The notes beneath the pieces are model-generated. The model was not told the origin of the DNA. It saw only the letters and a program-made list of their open reading frames with translations, and ran no database searches. This document shows positions 35,311-47,234 of a stretch of DNA of 64,000 nucleotides, piece after piece. The translations under genes and the position numbers were made by a program. Position 1 is the stretch's first letter. Each line of letters begins with the position of its first letter. This stretch comes from Chryseobacterium sp. E1 (GTDB lineage Bacteria; Bacteroidota; Bacteroidia; Flavobacteriales; Weeksellaceae), in assembly GCA_019203745.1 (NCBI GenBank), contig CP078104.1, forward strand, positions 1,204,501-1,268,500, written 5' to 3'.

Positions 35311-38078
35311 TTAAAAATTGAAATTAAGTCTTGAGAAAACATATCGTCCGTTCTGTCCGAACTGGGATGTGGAACGGGAATAGATAAACTGATCATTATT
35401 AGTAGAAGCAGGAAGGTTTTTGGTAGGATAAATATCAAATACATTATTTACCCCTAAAGTCAATCCTATGTTCTTCGTAAACTGATAAGCCAAAGATATA
35501 TCGGTAATTACTTTATCTGCAATTTTCTGGTGCTCATTAAATTCAACGATGCCGTCTCCGTTGGCATCCAGAACATCAGCTCCGGTTACTTTCCCGAAAT
35601 AGGTATTTCTTAGGTAGAAGCTCGCATTTTTCCATGATAAGGTATTGGAAAGACTGGCTTTTACTCTTGGTACTGCCTCTTCCAGGTATACTCTTGATTT
35701 TTCGGAGAAATAAATCTTTTCCAGTGCAGGTGACTGTAAAAGTCCTGATGAATGAATTTCTCCTACCTGCTTGGTTTGGTTCAGGTTGATGGCAAAGTTA
35801 TTATCCAGTTTAAAATCTGAAAATCTGGTATTATGAGCAATAACCACATCGAGTCCTTTGGTTTCCGTATCGATAGCATTGGTGAAAAACTGAGCACCGT
35901 TGATCCTAAAATTATCAAACTCGGTCTGCGCTCCCGAAGGAACATCTTTTCTCAGGAACTGGTCTGTCAGAATAATACGGTTGTCTATTCTTGTAAAGTA
36001 TCCGTCGGCAGTGAACGTCAGCCCTGCAGATGGTATTCTATAGGTAAATCCTATGCTTGCAGATTTTGAGGTTTCCTGTTTAAGTTTAGGGATATTCAAC
36101 TGTGCTGCCAGCTGAGAATCATTGCTGAATGTACCTACTTCCAGCAGCTGATTATTGGTAAACAAAGTGGAAGTTACATTATAATAGATCTGATGGATAG
36201 ACGGAGCTCTGAATCCGGTGGAACCTGCAAACCTCAGATTAAAATCAGGGGCTACCTTAATTCTTGAAGCCAATTTGTAATTAAATGTTGATCCGAAATC
36301 TGAATAATTTTCATATCTCGGCAGCAGCGTCTACCAATAACCAATGGGTAAAGTTCAATTCAACATCGGCGTAGGCTGCAACAGATTGTCTGTTCTTATC
36401 TACGGCATTTTCAGGTTTGAAACCGTTGAACACCTGTGAACCTCCCGGCAGTGCCTGTCCAAAGAAATCAGTAGGCCTTTTTGAGAATTATCTTTGTATA
36501 CATTTCCGAAAACATCATAAGTAGCATAAGAAGCTTCCTCTCCTGCTGTAATCTTAAAGTTTTCGTAGCGATGCTCGGCACCGAATGCAACATTAATTCC
36601 TTCCCAAACGTCATACTTTTTTGAGAAATCTAAATTGATTGTATTTTGTGAAAATCTTAAACCTCCGGCATTAAATTCCTGTGGCGAAGCAAAACGCATC
36701 GAGGTATTTCCTGTATTGCTGATGTTATAGGTAAATGAATTCTGCCCGTAAGTATTGCTAAAATCAATATTCCATCCTTCCCATTTTCCTTTGATTCCTG
36801 CTGCCAGTGAAATATCCTGAATATCTGTCCCGATCTGAGGCAGGTAACCATTAGGATATAATCCGGTAAAAGTTCTGTTTTCTCTCGGTCTTCTGTAAAA
36901 ACCACCGGATGTACCATGTCTTAAACTATACCCTCCGAAAGTATACACCTTCCAGTTATCGCTGACAGGTACTTCAGCATTCAGAAAAAGCTGATGGTTA
37001 TTCAGTTTGGACTGCCCCACCTGCATATTGAAGTCCTTTCTGGTCTGCCCTCTGTAGGCAAGTTCCTGATCTGTAATGTAATTAAGTTCATCGGTAGTAA
37101 ATGCTCCCGTCTTCAATACATTTTGCAAAGCTCCGATTGTATTGGCAGTCTGTATTTTATTTTGTAAATCCGGAGTAAAATAACTTACGTTCTGTGCATA
37201 TTGATGGATATAATCAACAATCTGCTGCGAGTTAGGCGTATTGCCGATATCTGTAAAAAGCGAAGAAAGATTCACTCCGTCATTCAGGGCTCTTTGTTCG
37301 ATTGCATTATAAGCGTTATAGAGTGTTCCGCTTTCTGTTCCGGCTCTGTAGGTAGGATTTCTGAACTGTGAGGTCCAGGTAATGTTAAAAAAACCTCCTT
37401 TTGTTCCGATTTTATTTCCATAATTCAGATCGAGCTGAATATTCTGGCCGTCAAAATCTCCGGTATGATCATTTGCTGTAGGCGTTAAATTTCCACCATA
37501 GCTGATCTGTCCTCCAAGTTTTCCCGTATCTTTTTTAAGCTCAAGATTAATGACTCCGGCAATGGCATCTGATCCGTACTGGGCAGCGGCACCGTCTCTC
37601 AGCACTTCAATTCTGTTTAAAGCAAAAGAAGGAATGGCATTCAGATCAGTTCCTACCGTACCTCTTCCCGGTGTTCCATTCACATTAACCAGGGCTGATG
37701 TATGTCTTCTCTTTCCGTTTACCAAAACCAATACCTGATCCGGTCCCAATCCTCTGAGCTGTGCAGGATCCAAATGGTCCGTACCATCCGAATTGGTCTG
37801 AATGGTAGAAGTAAAAGACGGGGCAACAGCATTCAGGATTTGCCCGATATTGGTTTGCGGAAGAATAACTGATGATTCTTTTACATTGAATACATCTACA
37901 GGAACCGGGCTGTCTACTTTAGATCTTGCCCCTCCCCTTGATCCCAGGATCACCACTTCTTCTACAATATTGGTTTTGACACTGTCTTTTTTATTTTGAT
38001 ACTGTCCTTTTCCTGTCCGTAAGTAAAAACTCCCAGGAAAAATAACACAGAGGCCGAAACAATAGTTTTATTTTTCAT
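35311..38078 (-). CDS. TonB-dependent outer-membrane receptor (frame broken)
   Basis: About 920 residues. Signal peptide (MKNKTIVSASVLFFLGVFTYGQ), a short linker, a plug domain (VPVDVFNVKESSVILPQTNIG, QLRGLGPDQVLVLVNGKRRH, NRIEVLRDGAAAQYGSDAIAGVINLELK) and a large beta-barrel ending RYVFSRLNFNF. The QYGSDAIAGVIN plug is typical of receptors with YGSDA-type plugs. Breaks near 37985 (A run), near 36470 and near 36330. It is convergent with the thiamine operon and has its own promoter, so it is not under the TPP riboswitch; its ligand is unknown. Confidence 0.9.
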
Positions 38079-38122
38079 ATAGTTTAGAAATTTTGATTGA
38101 ACATTTATGTTTTTGCAAGGTG

Positions 38123-38130
38123 CAAATGTA
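38123..38130 (-). promoter_or_regulatory. Promoter of the TonB receptor (TACATTTG, with a TTG -33 box)
   Basis: On the minus strand TACATTTG lies at 38130-38123, with TTTTG about 19 bp upstream (38150-38154 region), matching the Bacteroidota TTTG-N19-TAnnTTTG pattern. It is 45 bp before the ATG at 38078. Confidence 0.65.
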
Positions 38131-38284
38131 AAATATATTTATTAGTCTACAAAATAGATAGACTTTGTTTTCTAAAAAATAATTATAGTTTGTTTCTATC
38201 CCTCACTTAAAGTTATGATAAATTAAGGAAATATCATAAAAAACATGTTTTTACAGAAGGTTAACGTTAAAATGAATTTTATAA

Positions 38285-38440
38285 AAAACGCTACGCTCGC
38301 AAAGAAATAATGTATTTATCGGTTATTCTTCAGGCCGCAACGACACTTCGTTCAGCAGAGGATTTGTCTTAGCTAAGTGGAACGACTTTGCGAACAAAAA
38401 ATGAAACAGTTCAAATAGAAACTCTGCGAACTTTATGTTT
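38285..38440. repeat. Degenerate CGCAAAG-type inverted element
   Basis: TCGCAAAG (38297-38304) and CTTTGCGA (38386-38393) are an exact 8-bp inverted pair. A further CTCTGCGAAC phrase follows near 38421. The interior has no ORF. The wording resembles the elements at 10211-10373 and 57006-57165. The rest of the 38131-38497 gap holds only A/T-rich sequence and the helicase terminator. Confidence 0.4.
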
Positions 38441-38445
38441 AAATA

Positions 38446-38475
38446 AAAAAACGGATCCAATAATTGAATCCGTTG
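38446..38475 (-). terminator. Terminator downstream of the helicase gene
   Basis: AACGGATCCAA (38450-38460) pairs with TTGAATCCGTT (38464-38474), with one mismatch. The A-run to its left reads as a T-run on the minus strand, in the right place for transcripts ending after the helicase stop at 38498. Confidence 0.75.
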
Positions 38476-38497
38476 TCTTTATATTTTTATTTTGAAA

Positions 38498-40829
38498 TTA
38501 AATCTTAGTCAGTTTTGCATATTTAAGGATCAGGTTTTCTCACCTTCATGCATAAAGACAACTTTGGCCTTGATGTTCTGGGGATCGGTTCCATCCAGGA
38601 AAGTAACCTCTCCTATACCAAAACGGTCATGTCTTACTTTATCACCCACTTCAATATCCTGAGAAGATGCTCCGCTTGGATTGATGATTTTGGCTGTACT
38701 CACCGGCTTCAGCTTTCTTGGTTCCGGTGTGGGTTTTGAATGATCATCCCTGTTAATACTCTTTTTCTCAACTTTTTGAAGCTTTTCATTTCCGAAGGAT
38801 GCTCGTCAAAAATATTGGATTTCACTCCGGAATTATTGATAAATCTCTTTTCCAGTGCAGGATTAAGGAATTCAATATATTCATCATCAATTTCGCTTAA
38901 GAATCTCGAAGGTTCAGCATCTGTAATTTTCCCCATTGGAAACGGGAAACCGCATAGGAGAAAAATGCCTGCTTTTCAGCTCTGGTAAGGGCAACGTAGA
39001 AAAGTCTTCTCTCTTCTTCCAGGTCTTCTCTGGTGGCTGAGCTCATGAAGCTCGGGAAAAGATTTTCTTCAAGTCCCACCAAATGTACCACCGGGAACTC
39101 CAATCCTTTTGAAAGGTGAATCGTCATCAGGGAAACCATATCATCCTCAAGATTTTTATCCTGAGTATCAGCAGAAAGGGCAATATTCTCAAGGAAATTC
39201 GAAAGACTTGGATCTCCGTCTTCCAGCTGCATCTGCTCTTCAATGAATCCCTGCATAGAGTTCATTAATTCCTGAACGTTTTCTACTCTGGAAATGCCTT
39301 CCGGGGTCTGATCGTCTTTCAGAAATTTGATCAGTCCGCTTCGTTTTGCCACTTCCATTGCTACACTGTAAGCCGTCTCGGTTTTCAGTAATACCTGGAA
39401 AGCTTTGATCATTGACCAGAAATCATTCAGTTTGTTGAGAACACCGTTGTTGAGACCCAGCTGAGGGGCATACATCGGAAGATTGTCCAGTACTTTAGAT
39501 ACGGAAATATTATGGGCATCTGCAAAAACAATCAGTTTATTCTGGGTTGTTTCCCCGATTCCTCTTGCCGGATAATTGATAATTCTCATTAGCGCTTCGG
39601 AATCATTCACATTGATCAGAAGACGCAGATAACCGATAAGGTCTTTCACTTCTTTTCTCTGATAGAAAGAAAGCCCGCCATATACTTTGTATGGAATATT
39701 TTTACGTCTCAAAGCATCTTCAAATGCTCTGGTCTGAGAGTTGGTTCTGTATAAAATAGCAAAATCACTGTACTTTCTCTGATCACGGTTTCGGAGTTCC
39801 CAGATATTTCCGGCTACGAAGTTGGCTTCATCCGCATCCGAAAGTGAGCGGTAAATTTTGATCTTATCACCTTCTTCATTATCACTGAAAACGTTTTTCT
39901 TAAACTGCTGCAGGTTTTTGGCAATAACAACATTGGCAGCATTGACAATATTCTGGGTAGAACGGTAATTCTGCTCCAGAGATACGGTTATCGCATCAGG
40001 ATAATCTTTCTTAAAGTTTAAGATATTATAAATATTTGCCCCACGGAAAGAGTAGATAGACTGTGCATCATCCCCACCACACAGATATTCTCGAATTTTG
40101 AAGCCAAAGCTTTTACAATTAAATATTGGGAATGGTTGGTATCCTGGTACTCATCTACCATGATGTATCTGAATCTGTCCTGATATTTTGCCAATATTTC
40201 AGGGAAACGGGTCAGCAATTCGTTGGTTTTTAACAACAGATCATCAAAATCCATTGATCCGTTTCTGAAACACTGTTCCACATACCTCTGATAGATCTGA
40301 CCGATGAATTTCATATTGGCTTTTTCATCAGCTTCCATCAGTTCCGGATTGTTGAAATAGGCTTTTACTGTAATCAGGTTATTTTTATAGGTGGAAATTC
40401 TTGCCTGAACTTTTTCGGTTTATAAAGATCGGCATCGATGTTCATATCTTTCAGTACCTTTTTGATCACATTCAGAGCGTCCTGCTGATCATAGATGGTA
40501 AAGTTGGAGGGATAGCCCAGATAATGCGCTTCAATTCTTAAAATCCTTGCAAAAACCGAGTGAAAAGTACCCATCCAAAGACTTCTTGCATTACTGTCTC
40601 CCACTACTTTCGCAATACGTTCCTTCATTTCACGGGCTGCCTTATTGGTAAACGTAAGTGCCAGGATATTAAAAGGATCTATTCCGTTGTGGATCAGGTG
40701 GGCAATACGCATCGTAAGCACACGTGTTTTCCCGGAACCAGCTCCGGCAAGTACCATCAAAGGGCCTTGTAAAGAGGTAACGGCTTCATATTGTGATTCA
40801 TTGAGTCCTTTCAGATAATCATGCTGCAA
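38498..40829 (-). CDS. PcrA/UvrD-type ATP-dependent DNA helicase (several frame breaks)
   Basis: Superfamily I 3'-5' helicase of about 775 residues for repair and replication-fork processing. Motif I is AGAGSGKT (residues about 28-35), then NILALTFTNKAAREMKERI, WMGTFHSVFARILR, motif II VDEYQDTNHSQY, motif III DDAQSIYSFRGA, MTIHLSKGLEFPVV and YVALTRAEKQAFFSYA. The C-terminus ends in a tudor-like VRHDRFGIGEVTFLDG domain as in PcrA/UvrD. Breaks near 40400, 40060, 38935, 38770 and 38540. The number of breaks in an essential-type gene argues for sequence error. It appears monocistronic. Confidence 0.92.
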
Positions 40830-41007
40830 AAAAATTTTGGGAATACAAAATTAAGGTATTCAAAGGAGAATTCAAATTTTGAAATTCATCACTGGTGTTT
40901 ATTAACGTTTCTTTTAAAACATAAGTATACTTTTAATACATTACAGGCTTTTAAATGTAACATTTAATTCACTTTTCCTACTAATAAGCCAAACAATTTC
41001 TAACTTT

Positions 41008-42318
41008 ATGAAAAAGCGATTTCTTTCTGCTGCTGCCGTAGCTTTCTTCGGGCTCATGCTGAATGCACAGCAAATCAAATTCGAAGAGTATGATCTTCCC
41101 AATGGCCTTCATGTCATTCTTCATCAGGATAATTCTGCTCCGGTAGTCACTACAGGGGTAATGTACCATGTAGGTGCAAAAGATGAGGTAAAAGGAAGAA
41201 CCGGCTTTGCACACTTCTTTGAACACCTTTTATTTGAAGGAACTCCTAATATCAAAAGAGGCGAATGGTTCAAGATCGTTTCCTCAAACGGCGGGCAAAA
41301 TAATGCCAATACAACCAACGACAGAACCTATTACTACGAAACTTTCCCTTCAAATAACGAACAGCTTGGCCTTTGGATGGAAGCTGAAAGAATGCGTCAT
41401 GCAGAGATCAACCAGATTGGTGTAGATACTCAGAGAGAAGTAGTGAAAGAAGAAAAGAGATTGAGAATGGATAACCAGCCTTATGGAAATCTTTTCCCTA
41501 CCATTCAGAAAAACCTGTTTACTAACCACCCATACAACTGGCCTACGATCGGTTCTATGGAAGATCTTAACTCTGCCAAGCTTGAAGAGTTCCAGGCTTT
41601 TTATAAAAAATACTATGTTCCGAACAACGCTACTTTGGTAGTTGCTGGAGATATTAAACCTGAACAGACTAAAAAATGGATTCAGGAATATTACGGCGGA
41701 ATTCCAAAAGGAACTCTTTATCCGAAAGATTTCCCGAAAGATGCTCCGATCACTCAGGAAAAAGAAGTTACAGCTACAGATCCTAACATTCAGCTTCCTG
41801 CATACGTTTTTGCTTACAGAACACCTGCTAATAAAGAGAAAGATGCTTATGTACTGGATATGCTTTCTTCTTATTTAAGCAATGGTAAATCATCGGTTTT
41901 ATATAAAAAACTGGTAGATCAGGATAAAAAAGCGCTTCAGGTAGCTGCTTTCAATCAGGGGCTTGAGGATTACAGTATTTTTGCTTTTTTGCTATTCCGA
42001 TGGGACAGACCACTAAGCAGACTCTACAGGCTGATATTGATGCGGAGATCAAAAACTTCAGACAACTCTGATCTCTGAAGAAGATTATCAGAAAATTCAG
42101 AATCAGTTTGAAAATCAGTTTGTGAATCAGAATTCAAGTATTCAGGGATTGCCGCTTCATTGGCAACCAACCACGTACTGATGGGAAATACCAATCTGAT
42201 CAATAAAGAAATTGACATCTACAGATCCATCACCAGACAGGATATTCAGAATGCTGCGAAAAAGTATCTGAACTCCAACCAAAGAATTATCATCAACTAC
42301 GTTCCTGAGAAAAAATAA
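41008..42318 (+). CDS. M16 family zinc metallopeptidase, catalytic subunit (frame broken)
   Basis: About 437 residues, exported (signal MKKRFLSAAAVAFFGLMLNAQ). The inverted zinc motif HFFEH (His69, Glu72, His73) and the distal Glu region REVVKEEKRLRMD identify an active pitrilysin-type peptidase. Further family sequence: FKIVSSNGGQNNANTTNDRTYY, LFTNHPYNWPTIGSMEDL and NNATLVVAGDIKPEQ. Breaks near 41993 and near 42063, after which the frame continues LISEEDYQKIQNQFENQF to the TAA at 42316-42318. It is 8 bp upstream of a second M16 gene lacking the zinc motif; the two should form a heterodimer. Confidence 0.92.
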
Positions 42319-42326
42319 TTTACCCC

Positions 42327-44372
42327 ATGAAAAAGCAATTCACTTATATAGCAGCGGCATTTTTATTTACAGGAATGCTTTCTGCCCAAAAAATAGATCT
42401 TAATGCAATGCCAAAACCAGGGCCAACTCCTGCCATCAACATTGCAAAACCCAAAACCTTCCAGCTAAGCAACGGGCTTACTGTAATGGTTGTTGAGAAT
42501 AATAAACTGCCCAGAGTAAACACTACTCTTTCTATGGACAGACCTCCTTACTATGAAGGAAATATTGTAGGGGTAAGCTCACTTATGGCAGAGCAGCTTG
42601 ACAATGGAACCACTAACCTGAGCAAGGATGAATTCAATAAGAAAGTTGACTTTCTAGGGGCTAATATCAGCTTCTCGTCTAATGGTGCGGCATCCAATTC
42701 TCTTTCAAAATATTTTCCTGAAGTATTGGGACTTATGGCTGATGCTATCATCAATCCAAAATTCTCTGCCGAAGAAGTTCAGAATGCTAAAGAAAGAATC
42801 ATTGAAGGTCTGAAAGCTGATGAAAAAAAACGCCTCTTCCATTGCTGAAAGAGTTTCTAATGCTCTGATGTATGGGAAAAATACGTCAAGAGGAGAATTT
42901 GAAACAGTAGAATCTATCAACAAGATCCAGCTGGCAGATGTTCAGAATGTTTATAATAAATATTACGCTCCGGATAATGCTTACCTGGTTATTGTAGGAG
43001 ATGTAAAATACGATCAGGTAAAACCTTTGATTGAGAAGGCTTTTGGAGGCTGGAAAAAATCAAATACAAAATTTGCAGCTTTAGAACCGGCATCCAATCC
43101 GGCTAAAACTGAGATTAATGTAGTTGATGTACCGTCAGCAGTACAATCTGTACTTTCTGTTAGCAACCTCAACAATCTTAAAATGAAAGATCCGAACTAT
43201 TTCTCTGCAACCATCGCCAATTATATTTTAGGAGGGGGTGGTGAAGCCAGACTTTTCATGAATCTCAGAGAAAAGAACGGTTTTACTTATGGAGCTTATT
43301 CCAGTATGAGTGCCAGTAAATATTCTCCTGATTTTTCAGCTGAAACCAGTGTAAGAAATGAAGTGACAGATAAGGCTGTAAAGGAAATGATGAATGAACT
43401 TAATGCCATTTCAACGGTAAAGCCTGAAGAGCTTGCCAATGCCAAGGCAAAACTGAAAGGAGCTTTCATCATGTCTCTGGAAAAGCCTGAAACCATTGCA
43501 AGATTTGCATTGAATCAAAAGGTTCAGGATCTTCCGGCAGACTTTTACACCAATTATTTGAAATCTATTGACAAGGTTACATCTGCAGACGTCTCTAATG
43601 CTGTAAAAACAACCATACTTCCTAATCAGAGCAGAATTTTCATTGCCGGTAAAGCATCAGATATTGCTGAAGGATTAGAGAAATTGGGATATCCGGTAAA
43701 ATATTTCGATAAAGAGGCCAACCCTGTGGCTAAACCAACTGTACAAAAAGTTGATGCCAACGTAACAGTTTCAACGGTTGTTGATAAATATATCAATGCA
43801 ATCGGAGGGAAAGCCAATGTAGCTAAAATTTCTTCTTACACCATGAATGCTTCCATGTCTATGCAGGGACAGAATATTGATTTTAAAATCATTAAGGCAC
43901 AAGGGGGAAAAGAAGTGACCACCGTAACAGCCATGGGACAGGTAATGCAGAAGCAGGTATTTGACGGAAAAACAGGGTATTCTGAGCAAATGGGTAAAAA
44001 AGTAGACATCACACCTGAAGAAATTGCTGAAAAACAAAAGACTCCTGAGCTGTTTGAAGAATTGAGCTTTGCAAAATCTGCTGATTATAAATTAGGTGGA
44101 ATTGAGAAAATCAATGGAGAAGATTCCTATGCAATTAAAGGAGGAAATACAACCTATTACTACAGTGTTGCTACCGGGCTGAAAACCGGAGAAACTAAAA
44201 AGTAAAGGCACAGGGGCAGGAAATGACCATCCCTACAACGTTCTCTGACTACAAAGAGGTAAACGGGGTGAAAATGCCTTATACACTCTCCGTCAATCAA
44301 ATGGGAATGGAGATGACTATGAAGGTAAAATCCTATGAAATCAATAAAGCTACAGATGCTGATTTTAAATAA
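42327..44372 (+). CDS. M16 family protein lacking the zinc motif, with extra C-terminal domain (two frame breaks)
   Basis: About 682 residues, exported (signal ending GMLSAQ). The M16 fold is clear (FQLSNGLTVMVVENNKLPRV, ILGGGGEARLFMNLREKNGFTYGAYSSM), but the HxxEH site reads SSLMAEQLDNGT, so it is a non-catalytic partner. Beyond about residue 460 there is a separate domain (VVDKYINAIGGKANVAKISSY, then KQVFDGKTGYSEQMGKK and YKEVNGVKMPYTLSVNQMGM) resembling LolA/outer-membrane lipoprotein-sorting-like proteins. Breaks at about 42824-42831 and at about 44197-44203 (A run); the second hides the last 55 residues, ending at the TAA at 44370-44372. Confidence 0.9.
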
Positions 44373-44470
44373 CAACATCGTATTTTTATAGAAAAAACGG
44401 TAACAAATGTTGCCGTTTTTATTTTTATCAACATTTGGCGACATCTTTTTTGTTGTTCAGTAAAAAAGAT

Positions 44471-44478
44471 TAAATTTG
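44471..44478 (+). promoter_or_regulatory. -7 promoter box (TAAATTTG) for secG
   Basis: TAAATTTG lies 24 bp before the secG ATG. Confidence 0.6.
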
Positions 44479-44502
44479 CCCATTCAAAAGATATCAGAAT
44501 TA

Positions 44503-44862
44503 ATGGATACTATATTTACACTATTGATGGTTCTTGTTATGATTGCCAGTGTCTTATTGGTAATTATCGTTATGGCTCAAAATCCAAAAGGAGGAGGTCT
44601 TTCCAGTACTTTCGGAGGTGCATCTTCTGCACAGTTCGGGGTACAGAGAACCAATGACTTCATGGAAAAAGCAACATGGACTCTGGGCGGAACTATCATT
44701 GTTCTTATCCTTTTAAGCGTTGTTATTACAGGAAAACCTTCACAGGCCGCTGCAACTCAGCAACAACCTGCCAAGAAAGAAGCTCCGGCTAAAAAATCTG
44801 CTCCGGCTTCTTCCACAACAACTACCGCTCCGGTATCTACTCCGGCAGCACCTACAAAATAA
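44503..44862 (+). CDS. secG: Preprotein translocase subunit SecG
   Basis: An intact 119-residue protein. Two membrane helices flank the SecG hallmark NPKGGGLSSTFGGASSAQFG (residues about 27-46). The second helix (LGGTIIVLILLSVVI) is followed by an Ala/Pro/Lys-rich low-complexity tail (PAKKEAPAKKSAPASS), common in Bacteroidota SecG. It works with SecYE in the inner membrane. The ATG at 44503 is preferred over a further upstream in-frame start, because the promoter box at 44471 would lie inside the longer form. Confidence 0.93.
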   Translation: MDTIFTLLMVLVMIASVLLVIIVMAQNPKGGGLSSTFGGASSAQFGVQRTNDFMEKATWTLGGTIIVLILLSVVITGKPSQAAATQQQPAKKEAPAKKSAPASSTTTTAPVSTPAAPTK

Positions 44863-44879
44863 GAAGATCATCTTATATA

Positions 44880-44914
44880 CAATAAAAGCAACTCAATTGA
44901 GTTGCTTTTCTATT
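44880..44914 (+). terminator. Intrinsic terminator of secG
   Basis: AAAAGCAACTC (44884-44894) pairs with GAGTTGCTTTT (44899-44909), AATT loop. The flanking CAATA/TATTG extends the stem. Confidence 0.9.
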
Positions 44915-44976
44915 GTAATATACTTCAGATTCAATTTTTCAAAAAAGAAATAAAAAGTTAACTGTAGAAAAATTTA

Positions 44977-45804
44977 TCATTTCAATCTGATCTTTTCAAT
45001 CTGATGACGAAGTTTTAACCCGGCTTTTAAAAATGAGTATTGCATCGGTTTTGTGTCTTTATAATATTTGTCAATAAAGATCTGCATCGCTCCGTAAAAC
45101 CTCTGCAGATATACTTCATCCCTTATTGTACTTTCCCTTTATGATGAAGAATGGAAGCTTTTCCATAATAGAAATTCTTATAGCCGTGCCTTAAAAAAGT
45201 ATAACAGAGATCGATATCTTCCCCGTACATAAAATAAGCTTCATCCAGACCGCCTATCTTTTGATACACTTCTTTTTAGCCAATAAAAAGCACCTGTAAT
45301 CACTTCTACCTCAGCAATTTTTTTCCTCCAGATCATTCCTGTAATAGGATTTCGAATTGTTTTTTCTGAAATTGGTGAACAGCTTTTCAAACGAATTGAA
45401 CATGTCCGGAACTGAGCGTTTGCTTTCCGGCAGAAAGTTGCCTTCCGCATCATGCATCCGAACCCCATACATCCGAAATCAGTTTGGGAATCAGCAAAAT
45501 CCAGAAGTTCTTTCATATAAAAACCTTCGAATTCCGTGTCAGGATTTAAAAGCAGCAGATAGTCACCCTTTGCTTTTTGTATGGCCTGATTATTAGCTTT
45601 TGAAAAACCTCCGTTCACTTCAGAAGCGATAAACTGTACATGGGAAAACTCAGGAATAAGTTCCTTCCACGAACTGTCTGCAGAAGCATTATCAATAACC
45701 AAAATCTCATATTCTACTTCCTGTATATATTTCTGAAGCGATAAAAGACAGTTACGCAGCAATTGGGTTACATTATAATTGACAATAATAACGGACAGCT
45801 TCAT
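44977..45804 (-). CDS. Family 2 glycosyltransferase (several frame breaks)
   Basis: About 275 residues. The GT-A fold opens MKLSVIIVNYNVTQLLRNCL, followed by VIDNASADSSW, NGGFSKANNQAI and the metal-binding LLLLNPDTEFEG (DxD-like). This is the rhamnosyltransferase-like GT2 group used for cell-surface polysaccharide. Breaks near 45500 (after GCMG), near 45280-45320, near 45135 and elsewhere; the restored C-terminus contains LDEAYFMYGEDIDLCYTFLR and ends LKLRHQIEKIRLK. It begins 1 bp after recR, so the two are co-transcribed. Confidence 0.82.
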
Positions 45805-45805
45805 A

Positions 45806-46416
45806 TTAATCCTTTTCGTTGTATGGTAATCTGTTGATGATTGATCTTCCCAATGAGATTTCATCTGCGTATTCCAGCTCATCCCCTACCGAAATTCCTC
45901 TTGCAATGCTTGAAAAATTCACATTAGCATTTTTAAATTTCTTATAAATATAATAGGCCGTTGTATCTCCTTCCATTGTGGCACTCAGGGCAAAAATAAA
46001 TTCCTTGACCTTACCTTCATTCACTTTTCTCTCAATACTCGGAATATTCAGCTGACCGGGCCCTATTCCTTCCATCGGAGATATTTTGCCGCCGAGGATC
46101 AGGTATCTTCCGGTATATTTTCCGGTATTTTCTATGGCGATAACATCTCTTACATCTTCAACAATACAGATCAGCTCTTCGCTTCTTTTTCGTTGCTGCA
46201 GATCTCACAAATGTCAAAATCAGAGAAATTATGGCATTCTTTACAGTATTTTATTTCGCTGACAAGATTAATCAGGGAGTTTCCAAGGCTCACGGCTCTG
46301 GAATTGGGCTGTTTCAATAAATGCAATGCTAATCTTAGGGCAGTCTTTCTTCCGATACCGGGCAATCCCGAGATCTCATCAACCGCTTTTGCCAGCACTT
46401 TACTTGGATAATCCAT
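45806..46416 (-). CDS. recR: Recombination mediator protein RecR (one frame break)
   Basis: About 203 residues. RecR order: N-terminal helix-hairpin-helix ([20 protein letters not shown]), a C4 zinc finger ([16 protein letters not shown], residues about 57-72), a Toprim domain with [18 protein letters not shown], then [19 protein letters not shown]. It helps load RecA through RecF/RecO at gaps. The break is near 46175. The ATG at 46416 is chosen because it begins [14 protein letters not shown], the family's usual start. Confidence 0.94.
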
Positions 46417-46568
46417 AAGTACAAAAATAAGGATTATTTGAGGAAAATGATCTATTGTAAAGAGGAGTTTTGGGTCTCCAATCTTCAACTTCCGTTCACA
46501 CAATGTCTCATTTTGATATTTTAAAATTTCCCATCCCATCCGATACCATAGAACTCTAAAAAAACATT

Positions 46569-46576
46569 TATATTTG
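46569..46576 (+). promoter_or_regulatory. -7 promoter box (TATATTTG)
   Basis: TATATTTG fits TAnnTTTG and lies 34 bp upstream of the scramblase-like gene. Confidence 0.55.
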
Positions 46577-46609
46577 CGGCTTAAATTAAATATGAAAAAA
46601 TAAACTAAC

Positions 46610-47213
46610 ATGGTACTTAACAACCTTAACTATCCGCTGGATTTCAAATTCAAAATCACTACCTTAGCAAGCGACTTCAACATCACTGACAAAAACGGAA
46701 ATTATGTAGCTTACGTTCGTCAGAAAATGTTTAAACTGAAGGAAGATGTAATCGTTTTCAATGATGAGAGCAAATCGAAGGAACTTTTCAGAATCAGAGC
46801 CAACAAATGGATTGATTTATGCTTCTTATTCTTTGAATGACATTGTTGATAATAAAAACTTCGGAAGACTGGCTAGAAAAGGAATGCGTTCTATCTGGAA
46901 AGCAAGCTATGATATCCTTGATGCTAATGACCAGCCGAAATTTAAAGTTCAGGAAGACAGCGCATGGGTAAGATTCTGGGACAGTTTTGTGGGAGAACTT
47001 CCTATCATCGGAATGTTTACCGGATATTTCCTTAATCCGTCTTACACGGTAACAGGAATTGATGGAAAAGCCTATTTTAAACTGAAAAAAATGCCTTCAT
47101 TCTTCGGAAGAAGATTCCAACTTGACAGACTGATCGATATTGATGATGAAGAAGAAAGCCTGGTAATTCTTTCTTTATTGATGATGACCTTACTGGAAAG
47201 AGCAAGAGGCTAA
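46610..47213 (+). CDS. LURP-one/phospholipid scramblase-like protein (one frame break)
   Basis: About 200 residues. The beta-rich Tubby/LURP-one-like pattern is visible: [37 protein letters not shown], then [28 protein letters not shown] and a hydrophobic [16 protein letters not shown] segment. Such proteins may bind or move membrane lipids; the role in bacteria is unclear. The break is at about 46813 (WIDLCF against [15 protein letters not shown]). A small lipoprotein gene follows 21 bp later on the same strand. Confidence 0.75.
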
Positions 47214-47234
47214 AAAATATTAAAACCACAACAC

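Noticed and set aside
35311-38078. TonB receptor as a thiamine importer under TPP control.
   Set aside because: It is convergent with the thi operon, separated by a bidirectional terminator, and has its own promoter with no thi-box.
45241-45882. A long minus-strand frame joining the end of recR to the glycosyltransferase.
   Set aside because: The upstream part lies inside recR in another frame; the glycosyltransferase starts at its own ATG at 45804.
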